Assembly (NCBI GenBank): GCA_017642565.1 | Contig: JAGCOU010000011.1 | Span: 1-23,621 of the forward strand | Direction of reading: 5' to 3' | DNA: 23,621 nt | From: Alphaproteobacteria bacterium | GTDB taxonomy: Bacteria; Pseudomonadota; Alphaproteobacteria; Rs-D84 | Shown: piece after piece, positions 6,540 to 14,885 of the stretch | Layout: every line of letters begins with the position of its first letter | How positions within the stretch are numbered: the stretch's first letter is position 1 | The notes under the pieces: generated by a model | What the model was told of the DNA's origin: nothing | The model's database searches: none | Seen by the model: the letters and a program-made list of their open reading frames with translations, nothing else | Position numbers and translations under genes: made by a program

Positions 6540-7142
6540 TTATTCAATACAACAATTAACAGCGTTTTTTACCCATTGTCCTAATTTTTTCACACCAGAT
6601 ACTTTTTCTTCTGTTTTTTGAATTTTTTTTGCAACTTTCTTTTCTTCCTGAGTTACCGCACAAGCCTGGGCAGCACCATCATAGAAAGCAGGCACAGATT
6701 CATGCACACCATCCAAATCAATCAAGTGCATATTTAGCCCCCAAAACAAAGAATACAAATCGTATGCGCGCGTAAACATTTCTATGGCATCTTTCTTGCG
6801 CCCAGCGCCCATCGCTTTGGTTCCTACTTCATACAAACGCATAGAAGCCGCCAACAAATGTTTTGAAATACACCAAACCTCACCATCTTCGGGGCCAGAT
6901 TTTTTAACAATGCGTTCCATCAATTCTTTGCGCATATTACGCACAGTATTAATCAAATCATAAAAACCTGTTTTTCCAGTTTTTGCACCGCTAAAGAAAA
7001 AATGTTCTTCCAAAGATACCAAATTCATTAATGCGATAGATAAATCTTGATCAGACGACAGGTCCAAAGGATTAGCCTTTTTGGCAGCATCCAATTTTTC
7101 AATCATTTCTTCCATAGATAATTTTTTATTCGTTTTTTTCAT
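6540..7142 (-). CDS. Conserved soluble helical protein with TPR-like segment, function unknown
   Basis: This 200-residue protein has no signal peptide or membrane segment. It is predicted to be mostly helical. The middle part reads EVWCISKHLLAASMRLYEVGTKAM (about 88-111) followed by GRKKDAIEMFTRAYDLYSLFWGLN (about 114-137), a helix pair resembling a single TPR-like hairpin. Basic and acidic Lys/Glu stretches precede the terminal NAVNCCIE, a vicinal cysteine pair. I recall closely similar proteins, hypothetical, mainly from Patescibacteria/CPR genomes, often beside a CPVC membrane protein as here; this is memory, not a search. The start has GGAG 6 nt upstream. It lies 16 bp downstream of the CPVC gene and is almost certainly cotranscribed with it. 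Confidence 0.75.
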   Translation of the reverse strand: MKKTNKKLSMEEMIEKLDAAKKANPLDLSSDQDLSIALMNLVSLEEHFFFSGAKTGKTGFYDLINTVRNMRKELMERIVKKSGPEDGEVWCISKHLLAASMRLYEVGTKAMGAGRKKDAIEMFTRAYDLYSLFWGLNMHLIDLDGVHESVPAFYDGAAQACAVTQEEKKVAKKIQKTEEKVSGVKKLGQWVKNAVNCCIE

Positions 7143-7158
7143 TTTTTACTCCATTAAA

Positions 7159-7707
7159 TTAGCACAAAACGATTCCCATAGTCGGCAACCATTTAATTAT
7201 TGCCCAAAAAACACCTGTCATTATCAACAATCCCAAGAACGGCATAGCGACTTTTTGAAAAGGGAACAACGCATGTCCACCATTATTTTTCTTGATACGC
7301 ATATACCATAATTCCATCAATACAAAAGTAATAGAGCCAACCAACACGCCCAGCAAGAATTGATCTATGCCCCACATGCAATTTTCCCACCATTTTACAA
7401 AAGGATGCCCCGCTGGAACGAAATAAACACTCGCCAACAAGGAACCATAAACCAACACATTTAAAACATACCATACGGGATTTTTAACATTGTGTTTGTG
7501 CATATAATTCGCAGTCCAACCAATCAAAGAAACCGTTAAACCGCCAGCCCAAATACCAGTCAAAATATCTTTGACCCCCAGCATACGCATTCCTTCGAGT
7601 CCAGCACCAATAGCAATAGTGCATACAGGACACACAGCCTCTGCCACAGGGGCAAATAAAACTGCGCCGCACAAAACAGCTAACAAACACAACGATAAAT
7701 TCTTCAT
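7159..7707 (-). CDS. Inner-membrane protein with exported CPVC motif, function unknown
   Basis: This 182-residue protein begins with a signal sequence or first helix (1-24, ending PVAEA). CPVC follows at 26-29, then four hydrophobic segments at about 47-69, 78-98, 112-138 and 153-174. Other cysteines are C110 and the last residue, C182. WENCMWGIDQFLLG (107-120) and GHALFPFQKVAMP (144-156) look like conserved loop motifs. If the signal is cleaved or faces outward, CPVC sits at the periplasmic membrane face, where CxxC motifs usually act in thiol-disulfide exchange. No thioredoxin, DsbB, DsbD or VKOR fold is evident. The start at 7707 is preferred over the ATG at 7737: AAGGAAGG lies just upstream, and the longer form would start inside the predicted -10 box. 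It pairs with the gene at 6540-7142. Confidence 0.75.
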   Translation of the reverse strand: MKNLSLCLLAVLCGAVLFAPVAEAVCPVCTIAIGAGLEGMRMLGVKDILTGIWAGGLTVSLIGWTANYMHKHNVKNPVWYVLNVLVYGSLLASVYFVPAGHPFVKWWENCMWGIDQFLLGVLVGSITFVLMELWYMRIKKNNGGHALFPFQKVAMPFLGLLIMTGVFWAIIKWLPTMGIVLC

Positions 7708-7712
7708 TTTTT

Positions 7713-7720
7713 CCTTCCTT
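7713..7720 (-). promoter_or_regulatory. Ribosome-binding site that fixes the CPVC gene start
   Basis: AAGGAAGG on the minus strand lies 5 nt upstream of the ATG at 7705-7707. The alternative ATG at 7735-7737 has no such site, which decides the start. Confidence 0.7.
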
Positions 7721-7735
7721 CTTTTTTGTCTTCCC

Positions 7736-7765
7736 ATTTTAACAAAAAACTATAAATCAGGTCAA
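7736..7765 (-). promoter_or_regulatory. Promoter of the CPVC gene pair
   Basis: Minus strand: -35 TTGACC (7760-7765), 18-nt spacer, -10 TAAAAT (7736-7741). The start would be near 7729, with a leader of about 22 nt containing the AAGGAAGG site. It lies between the rsmH stop and the CPVC gene, so the pair can be expressed independently of secA-dnaE-rsmH. Confidence 0.5.
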
Positions 7766-7770
7766 CAAGA

Positions 7771-8625
7771 TTATTGTATTTTTTCAACCCCACGCATATG
7801 TGCCGACCTTGCCCGAGGATTGTTTTCCACTTCTTCAACAGACGGCAAAGCAGGGCGCAACAATTTATATTCCGGTGTTGTTATGACGGGCAATCTCGGG
7901 TCGCCAACAACTTCGCTCCATTTACGGAAAGTGTTTTTTACTATTCTATCTTCCAAAGAATGGAACGTCACACAAACACATCGACCACCTGTTCTTAACA
8001 TTCCACGAACATCGCCAAGCGCAGATTTTATTTGTCCCATTTCATCATTAACCGCTATACGCAGCGCTTGAAAGAGCGGGGCAACATCGTTTTGATTTTT
8101 AATTAAATCTCGCAATTGAAATGTTGTTGTTGGTGTTTTTTCTTTTAAAATTCGCGCCATTAAACGAGATTTTTTTATATCACCATATTCATACAGAACA
8201 TCTGCCAATTCTGCTTCGGTTAAATTTTTTATTAAATCAGCCGCGGTTAAATCGTTTCGCTCATCCATACGCATATCAAGAGGCGCATTAAAACGAAAAG
8301 AAAAACCGCGTTCACCGTTATCTATTTGCATAGACGAAATTCCTAAATCAAAAACAACATCATCAAAATCGTCACTAGATAATTTATTTATTTCTGTAAA
8401 AGAAGAATTTATAAATTCAAATTTATCGCCGTATTTTTGTTTAAAAGATTGAGCGTCTTCTAAAACATTTGTATCTCTATCAAAAGCAATAACTTTTGCA
8501 CCAGCCTCTAAAAAAGCACAACTATATCCACCAGCACCAAAAGTGCAATCAACGATAGTGCGCCCCCGCACATCGCCAAGCGCTTTTTTTACTGCTTCCA
8601 AAAGAACAGGTATGTGTTTTGTCAT
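7771..8625 (-). CDS. rsmH: 16S rRNA (cytosine(1402)-N(4))-methyltransferase
   Basis: This SAM-dependent methyltransferase (also called MraW) modifies C1402 of 16S rRNA at the ribosomal P site. At 284 residues it is shorter than the usual 305-330. It starts TKHIPVLLEAV, as the family does. Motif I is DCTFGAGGYS (26-35). The second signature region runs from FDLGISSMQID (92-102) through RGFSFRFNAPLDMRMD (106-121). Near the C-terminus are CVCVTFHSLEDRIVK and NPRARSAHMRGVEK. Its ATG overlaps the dnaE stop (ATGA), which implies translational coupling. In most bacteria rsmH heads the division and cell-wall (dcw) cluster beside ftsL and ftsI; here no dcw gene follows. Confidence 0.95.
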   Translation of the reverse strand: MTKHIPVLLEAVKKALGDVRGRTIVDCTFGAGGYSCAFLEAGAKVIAFDRDTNVLEDAQSFKQKYGDKFEFINSSFTEINKLSSDDFDDVVFDLGISSMQIDNGERGFSFRFNAPLDMRMDERNDLTAADLIKNLTEAELADVLYEYGDIKKSRLMARILKEKTPTTTFQLRDLIKNQNDVAPLFQALRIAVNDEMGQIKSALGDVRGMLRTGGRCVCVTFHSLEDRIVKNTFRKWSEVVGDPRLPVITTPEYKLLRPALPSVEEVENNPRARSAHMRGVEKIQ

Positions 8626-11600
8626 TCAATATCAACCTTGATTCCCAAAGCAACTAAATCTTTTGCCGTAGTAGCCCCAAGTTCCACCATATTCTTCAAA
8701 GCTAATGTAGCCTTTTTATCTTCAGAATATAAATTCAAAACTATTTTTGTATTGCCAGATGGCAACACGGCCAAAGCCTTTTTAACATTTGGCAAAACAG
8801 ATTTATCACGAATGTCTATGGTCATACATTTTGCTATTTTTGCGACCCACTGTGCCAAAGGCATAATAGAATCTACAAATACAGAAACCCTATCGTCACG
8901 AACAGACGATTTTCCAGAAATAACCACTTCGGTTTCTGTGTTTAACACCCCCGACAATTCTATTGACGCTTCACCAAACGCAACACATTCAATATTTCCA
9001 AAACTATCCGAAGCATTAATTGTTAACATATCTTTGCCAGTTTTGGTTTTGCGTCTTGAAAAAGAATTTACATTAACAGCAATTCTCACAGGTTTTCTGT
9101 CACCAACATTTGCCAAAGACTGACTTGTTGTCATTTTTTCGCGCAAGATTAAATGTTTATATTGATCTAGCGGATGCGCAGAAATATAAAAACCAAGCGC
9201 CGACAATTCATTCTCTAATTTTTGCGCAAAAGTCCATGGCTTTGTCTTTGGTAAATCTTTTAATAATCTGTCTTCACTTTCATCGTCTTGCGTTGTATTA
9301 GCGAACAAAGACAGAGAATTCGCGCTTTCACGAGATTTAGAAACATATGCCAATATCGCATCAGCGTTCATAAATATCAAAGCACGATTTGGTTCCAAAG
9401 AATCTAAAACACCGACTTTGGCAAAAGCCTCCAAAATTCTCTTATTAATTATCGGCGAACACCTTTTTGCAAAATCGGTAAGATTTTTAAACCTTCCGTT
9501 CTTTTCTCGTTCTTGAACAATCGCATCAGTCGCAACAGCCCCCACACCTTTGATAGCGGCCAATGCATAAACTATCTTTCCATTTTTAACAGTAAAACTA
9601 GATTCGCTTTCATTGATATCTGGAGGAACTATTTGAATATTAAAATTAGATTTTGCATCGTCTACAAATATAGCCAATTGATCTGTATCGTTCATATTGC
9701 TGGACATAGATGCCGCCAAAAATTCCGCAGGGAAATGTGCTTTTAAATAAGCGCATTGATTGGCCACAATTGAATAAGCAATAGCGTGTGATTTATTAAA
9801 TGCATATTTTGCAAATTCTTTAAATTTTTCCCACAAATCTTTTGCGGTCACTTCGTCCAAAGTTTCTTCTTTTTTACATCCTTCCAAAAACAGAATTTCT
9901 AATTCCGCCAACAAATCTGCTTTTTTCTTACCCATAGCCTTTCGCACAGTATCAGATTGTCCACGAGTAAAACCAGCCAATGCACGCGTCAAAAGCATAA
10001 CTTGTTCTTGATAAACAATAATACCATATGTTTCTTTTAATATAGGTTCAGCACGAGGGTGTACATATTCAATTTTTTCTTCGCCGTGCATACGCGCAAT
10101 AAATTGCGGGATAAACGCAATAGGTCCAGGACGATTCAAAGCATTTAATGCTGATATTTCCAAGAAACTGGTGGGATGCATTTTTTTCAAAGTTTGTTGC
10201 ACAAAAGCAGCATCAAATTGGAATATACCTTCGGTTAAACCAGATTGCCACAGTTCCATAGTTTTTTTGTCATCAGTTGGTATTTGATCTAAATCAATAT
10301 TTACACCCTGAGTTTTTTGAATTAATTTGGTTGCATATTTCAACACAACCAAAGTTTCAAGACCTAGAAAGTCGAACTTAATTAAACCAGCTGATTCCAA
10401 ATAATGTCCGTCAAACTGACACGAAGGCAACGGGTTCGCAGGATCTCGATACACTGGCGCGATTTTCGTAGTAGGTCTATCACCAATAACAACTCCGCAC
10501 GCATGCTGTCCAAGATTTCTTATTGAACCTTCTAAATCTTCTGCGACAGATACAACTTTTTTCATATCAGGATCATTGTCCAAAATCTCTTTAATCTCGT
10601 GTGAAGAATCTACTGCTTCTCGTAATGTTTTTGCATCCGCTGGTATTAACTTTGACAACCTATCAGATTTTGAATAGGGCATACCATAAACACGACCAAT
10701 ATCACGCACAGCACCACGCGCCTGTAAACTGCCAAAAGTTATTATTCGACACACAGAGTCGCGTCCATATTTTTCACCAACATAATCTAACACTCGATCA
10801 ATACCCGTAGGTTCAAAATCCACATCAAAATCAGGCATAGAAATACGATCTGGATTCAAAAATCTTTCAAACAACAAACCATACTTTAACGGATTAACAT
10901 GCGTTATACCCAAAGCCCACGCAACAATAGAACCCGCCCCAGAACCTCGTCCTGGTCCAGTTAAAATATCATTGTTGCGACACCAATTAATATAATCAGC
11001 AACGATTAAAAAATATCCAGGAAAACCCATACCAATAATAACACCTAATTCATACTCTGCCTGTTCATAATATGGCGCCGTGTCAGTAATATTTTGTTGT
11101 TCCAGACGAACCTTTAATCCGTTCATAGTTGCATCACGCAACATTTTACACTCTGTTTTCAAATCATCTCCAAAACGTGGCAACAAAGGCTTTTCGTGTA
11201 CATTAACATAAAACGCACAACGTTTTGCTATGTTTACCGTGTTTTCTACCGCTTCTGGCAAGTCAGAAAACAACTCTGTCATTTCTTCAATAGATTTAAA
11301 ATATTGCTCTGAAGATTTTTTGGGTCTGTCTGGGTCAATTACTTTTGTTTGTCCTAACACACAGCCCAAAGCGTCCATAGCCTCATAATCGGCACATGTG
11401 GCAAAACACACATCATTAGTTGCTACGATTGGAATATTTAAATCACGTGCAATTTTTAAAAACACAGGTTCTGTTTTTATTTCGTCTTCCAATCCGTGTC
11501 GCTGAATTTCTATATAAAAATTATTTCCAAACATATTAAAAAGTTTTTGTGCCATAGAAAACGCAGCATCATTTTGATTATTTAAAACAGCCATTCCAAT

Positions 11601-12056
11601 TGGACCAGTGTGGGCACCAGACAAACAAATCAAACCATCTTTGTGTTTATCAAGTTCTTCCAATGTGACATACGGTCCCAAATGGTGATTATCTTGTCTC
11701 ATATACATGATGCGACTTAATTCGCACAAGTTTAAATAACCATCATGATTTTTTGCCAACAAAACAATCTTGGATAAAAAAGATTGTCTTAATATTTTTG
11801 GGTCTGCATTATGATGATTCAAAGACAATTCCAAACCTATAATAGGTTGTTTTTTATTAGACGGCATAACATCAGAAAATTCTGCACATCCAGACATCAT
11901 ATTCGTATCTGTCAACGCACATGCAAACATATTGTTGTCTGCACACAATTCTGGAATACCTTTAAGTATCCCGAGTTTTTTATTACTCGCAATGGGCAGG
12001 GTGTTCGCACCAACAGATATTTTTGAATGAACGCGAAGATGTACAAAATCCGCCAT
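8622..12056 (-). CDS. dnaE: DNA polymerase III subunit alpha
   Basis: This is the replicative family C polymerase, 1144 residues (E. coli 1160). An N-terminal PHP domain (about 1-280) starts ADFVHLRVHS. The catalytic palm carries PDFDVDFE, with aspartates D409 and D411 matching E. coli D401 and D403. The third catalytic aspartate is D562 in KFDFLGLETL. The finger and clamp-binding regions follow (for example GPGRGSGAGS, and GIIVYQEQVM). A C-terminal OB-fold domain starts at about 985 (VRIAVNVNSFSRRKTK). In the PHP domain the usual HSDYS and TDHGN sites read HSKIS and TDTNM, so metal-dependent nuclease activity is probably lost, as in E. coli. A ribosome-binding site AAGGAAAGGG precedes the ATG. 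It lies 29 bp after secA and overlaps rsmH by 4 bp. Confidence 0.96.
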   Translation of the reverse strand: MADFVHLRVHSKISVGANTLPIASNKKLGILKGIPELCADNNMFACALTDTNMMSGCAEFSDVMPSNKKQPIIGLELSLNHHNADPKILRQSFLSKIVLLAKNHDGYLNLCELSRIMYMRQDNHHLGPYVTLEELDKHKDGLICLSGAHTGPIGMAVLNNQNDAAFSMAQKLFNMFGNNFYIEIQRHGLEDEIKTEPVFLKIARDLNIPIVATNDVCFATCADYEAMDALGCVLGQTKVIDPDRPKKSSEQYFKSIEEMTELFSDLPEAVENTVNIAKRCAFYVNVHEKPLLPRFGDDLKTECKMLRDATMNGLKVRLEQQNITDTAPYYEQAEYELGVIIGMGFPGYFLIVADYINWCRNNDILTGPGRGSGAGSIVAWALGITHVNPLKYGLLFERFLNPDRISMPDFDVDFEPTGIDRVLDYVGEKYGRDSVCRIITFGSLQARGAVRDIGRVYGMPYSKSDRLSKLIPADAKTLREAVDSSHEIKEILDNDPDMKKVVSVAEDLEGSIRNLGQHACGVVIGDRPTTKIAPVYRDPANPLPSCQFDGHYLESAGLIKFDFLGLETLVVLKYATKLIQKTQGVNIDLDQIPTDDKKTMELWQSGLTEGIFQFDAAFVQQTLKKMHPTSFLEISALNALNRPGPIAFIPQFIARMHGEEKIEYVHPRAEPILKETYGIIVYQEQVMLLTRALAGFTRGQSDTVRKAMGKKKADLLAELEILFLEGCKKEETLDEVTAKDLWEKFKEFAKYAFNKSHAIAYSIVANQCAYLKAHFPAEFLAASMSSNMNDTDQLAIFVDDAKSNFNIQIVPPDINESESSFTVKNGKIVYALAAIKGVGAVATDAIVQEREKNGRFKNLTDFAKRCSPIINKRILEAFAKVGVLDSLEPNRALIFMNADAILAYVSKSRESANSLSLFANTTQDDESEDRLLKDLPKTKPWTFAQKLENELSALGFYISAHPLDQYKHLILREKMTTSQSLANVGDRKPVRIAVNVNSFSRRKTKTGKDMLTINASDSFGNIECVAFGEASIELSGVLNTETEVVISGKSSVRDDRVSVFVDSIMPLAQWVAKIAKCMTIDIRDKSVLPNVKKALAVLPSGNTKIVLNLYSEDKKATLALKNMVELGATTAKDLVALGIKVDIE

Positions 12057-12085
12057 AATAAAAACCCTTTCCTTTTTATAGCGTA

Positions 12086-14716
12086 TTAATGCAATTTACC
12101 ATGACAATGTTTATATTTTAAACCCGAACCACATGGACACAAAGCATTACGACTGATTTTCATATTAGCCATATTGCCTTCTGATGCAGTTTGATTTAAT
12201 TCAGAATCATGTTGTGCTTGTTGTTTTGCAGTTTCGTCTACATCAGCCCGAGTTAATTCCATACGACAAATATAAGCAACAGACATTGTTTTAAAATTTT
12301 GAATTGTATTTTTAAACAATTCCAACGCTTCGTTTTTATATTCGTACAAAGGATTCTTTTGCGCATAGCCACGCAATCCAATCGCACCTTGTAAATAATC
12401 CATTTGTTGCAAATGACGTTTCCACACAGCATCCAAAGCCCCCAGCATCATCTGTTTTTGAGCCATCTGCATTAATTCATTGCCATATTTTGATTTCTGT
12501 TGATTATAACGGCGCATAGCCAAATTGACCAAGATTTCATATGCACCGCGTTCAGATATAGTTTCATCTGTTTTCCATTTATCAATATCTGTGATATCTA
12601 ATGCGAAAATTCTCATCATATCATCGTGTATACCTTTTGTATTCCAATCATCAGGACGTACTTTTTCTGGTATATTTTTTTCACAAATCAATTCAACAAC
12701 ATCACCGATTAATTCTTTAACCAACGGCTCTAAATCATTAGAAGTCATCAAATCATCGCGTTGTTTATAGACCACGGTTCTTTGGTCGTTCATAACATTA
12801 TCATATTTTAACAGTTCTTTGCGCGCCTCGAAATTTCTGGCTTCCACACGTTTTTGTGCTTTCTCTAACGCCTTTGTTATCCAAGGATGAGTTATCGCTT
12901 CACCAGGTTTAAGCCCCAATGTAGTCAACATATTTTCTAATCTTGCCGCACCAAAAATACGCATCAAATCATCGTCCAAAGCCAAAAAGAATTTAGAATC
13001 TCCTGGGTCTCCCTGACGTCCAGAACGACCACGCAACTGATTATCAATTCGGCGTGATTCATGACGTTCTGTTCCAATCACATAAAGTCCCCCAGCGGCT
13101 AAAACTATCTTTTTGTTTTCTTCGATGGTTTTAATTATTTCTTTCTTTTTTGCTTCGAAATCAGGCGCATTTTCATCAAGTTCAGCAATTAAATCTTCCG
13201 CGTTACCACCTAATTTAATATCTGTTCCGCGTCCAGCCATATTCGTAGCAATTGTAATCGCCCCAGGAGCGCCAGCCTGGGAAACAATCTTTGCTTCTGA
13301 TTCATGATGTTTAGCATTTAACACAGCCGGTTTGACGCCCAATTTTTCTTGAACAATTTTTGCCAATTCTTCAGATTTTTCAATAGACACTGTTCCCACC
13401 AACACAGGCTGTTTGCGTTCTGCACATTCTGCAATTTGCTTTATAATTGCTTCATATTTTTCTTGTTTGTTACGATATATTTCATCATGATGATCTACGC
13501 GTGCCACAGGTTTGTTTGTCGGGATAGAAACCACACGCAATTTATAAATTTCTTCAAATTCTGCTGCCTCCGTCATCGCGGTACCAGTCATACCAGACAA
13601 CACAGGATACATTCTAAACAAATTCTGATAAGAAATACTTGATACAGTTTGATTTTCTGGTTGAACGGCAACATGTTCTTTGGCTTCGATTGCCTGATGC
13701 AAACCTTTGCCAAAACGGCGTCCAGTCATTACACGACCAGTAAATTCATCTACAATTAAAACTTCGCCATTACGAACAACATAATTAACATTTTTTTCAT
13801 ACAAATGATGTGCCAACAAAGACTGTTGAACATGCATTACCACAAGAGCATTTTCAGCAGCGTACAAATTATCCCCAATTAAAATATCCGCCTGTTTCAA
13901 AAGGTTAGTAGCATGATCTATACCAGTTTCTGTCAAAGTTACATGTCTGTCTTTTTCATCTATTTTGTAATCTTCTGACGCCAATTGTGCAACCACAGCA
14001 TCAACTTTGTTATACAATTCACTCGTATCTTCTGACGGTCCTGAAATAATCAAAGGCGTTCTGGCTTCATCAATTAAAATACTATCAACTTCGTCAACAA
14101 TAGCAAAAAAGAACGGACGCAAAACTTGTTGTTCTTTGGTAAATTTCATATTGTCACGCAAATAATCAAATCCCAACTCGGAATTAGTTACATAAGTAAT
14201 ATAACAATTATAAGCATTGCGTCTTTCTTCATCAGACATATCGTGTTGAATAATACCCACACTCATACCCAGGAATCTGTAAACTTGCCCCATCCAACCA
14301 GCGTCACGCGATGCCAAATAATCATTAACAGTAATCAAATGCGCACCTTGACCATGCAAAGCCTTTAAATACAAGGCGAGGGTGGCAACCAATGTTTTTC
14401 CTTCGCCTGTTTTCATTTCAGAAATTTGTCCATTATTTAATACCATACCACCAATCAACTGAGTATCAAAATGGCGCAAACCAATAGAACGTCTAGACGC
14501 TTCGCGCACAGCCGCAAAAACATCTGGCAAAATCTCTTTTTCCTTTTCTCCGTTTTTCAAACGTTCACGAAAAACATTAGTTAAATTATGAATTTCTTCA
14601 TCGCTTAATGCAGCATATTTTGGTTCCAAACTATTTATAACAGCAACTGTTTTTTCATAAGATTTTACAAGCCTATCATTAGCAGAGCCCAACAACATTT
14701 TTAATATATTTTTCAT
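12086..14716 (-). CDS. secA: Protein translocase subunit SecA
   Basis: SecA is the ATPase motor that drives unfolded preproteins through SecYEG. Its 876 residues are of normal length. The Walker A motif is KTGEGKTLV (102-110, GEGKT at 104-108). Walker B is VDEVDSILIDEARTPLIISG (207-226). The second helicase-like domain has TNMAGRGTDIKLGG and RGRSGRQGDPG. The C-terminal tail is a complete SEC-C zinc finger, CPCGSGLKYKHCHG, with ligands C860, C862, C871 and H872, which binds SecB or ribosomes. The start has AAGGAAAAAG just upstream. A strong promoter lies at 14781-14809. secA leads the transcript that continues into dnaE and rsmH; its product would export the signal-peptide proteins seen elsewhere in this window. 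Confidence 0.97.
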   Translation of the reverse strand: MKNILKMLLGSANDRLVKSYEKTVAVINSLEPKYAALSDEEIHNLTNVFRERLKNGEKEKEILPDVFAAVREASRRSIGLRHFDTQLIGGMVLNNGQISEMKTGEGKTLVATLALYLKALHGQGAHLITVNDYLASRDAGWMGQVYRFLGMSVGIIQHDMSDEERRNAYNCYITYVTNSELGFDYLRDNMKFTKEQQVLRPFFFAIVDEVDSILIDEARTPLIISGPSEDTSELYNKVDAVVAQLASEDYKIDEKDRHVTLTETGIDHATNLLKQADILIGDNLYAAENALVVMHVQQSLLAHHLYEKNVNYVVRNGEVLIVDEFTGRVMTGRRFGKGLHQAIEAKEHVAVQPENQTVSSISYQNLFRMYPVLSGMTGTAMTEAAEFEEIYKLRVVSIPTNKPVARVDHHDEIYRNKQEKYEAIIKQIAECAERKQPVLVGTVSIEKSEELAKIVQEKLGVKPAVLNAKHHESEAKIVSQAGAPGAITIATNMAGRGTDIKLGGNAEDLIAELDENAPDFEAKKKEIIKTIEENKKIVLAAGGLYVIGTERHESRRIDNQLRGRSGRQGDPGDSKFFLALDDDLMRIFGAARLENMLTTLGLKPGEAITHPWITKALEKAQKRVEARNFEARKELLKYDNVMNDQRTVVYKQRDDLMTSNDLEPLVKELIGDVVELICEKNIPEKVRPDDWNTKGIHDDMMRIFALDITDIDKWKTDETISERGAYEILVNLAMRRYNQQKSKYGNELMQMAQKQMMLGALDAVWKRHLQQMDYLQGAIGLRGYAQKNPLYEYKNEALELFKNTIQNFKTMSVAYICRMELTRADVDETAKQQAQHDSELNQTASEGNMANMKISRNALCPCGSGLKYKHCHGKLH

Positions 14717-14780
14717 TTCTTTTTCCTTACCATTCTTTACAGACTTCTAGGCAAGCCCAAAAGCACTTAAATCTTTACTT

Positions 14781-14809
14781 TTTATAGCAATTTTAAGCGC
14801 CCGGGTCAA
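14781..14809 (-). promoter_or_regulatory. Strong sigma70 promoter of secA
   Basis: Minus strand: -35 TTGACC (14804-14809), exactly 17 nt, -10 TATAAA (14781-14786). Transcription would start near 14774 with a leader of about 58 nt. The leader shows no SecM-like reading frame. The rest of the 169-bp gap up to 14885 holds the terminator of the upstream giant gene. Confidence 0.75.
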
Positions 14810-14840
14810 GACACTTTATTGATATAATTAATATTTTCGA

Positions 14841-14869
14841 TAAAACAAGTTTTGGTTAAGAAAAAACTT
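14841..14869 (-). terminator. Candidate terminator of the giant repeat-protein gene
   Basis: The perfect 7-bp arms aagtttt (14847-14853) and aaaactt (14863-14869) enclose a 9-nt loop. On the minus strand they are followed by GTTTTA. The hairpin begins 17 bp after the TAA at 14886-14888 and ends before the secA promoter. The stem is AT-rich, so strength is uncertain. Confidence 0.4.
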
Positions 14870-14885
14870 ACTCTCCCAAGGCATT

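Noticed and set aside
7708..7737. Longer N-terminus of the CPVC protein from the ATG at 7737
   Set aside because: It has no ribosome-binding site, would put a highly basic ten-residue extension before the signal sequence, and overlaps the predicted -10 box.
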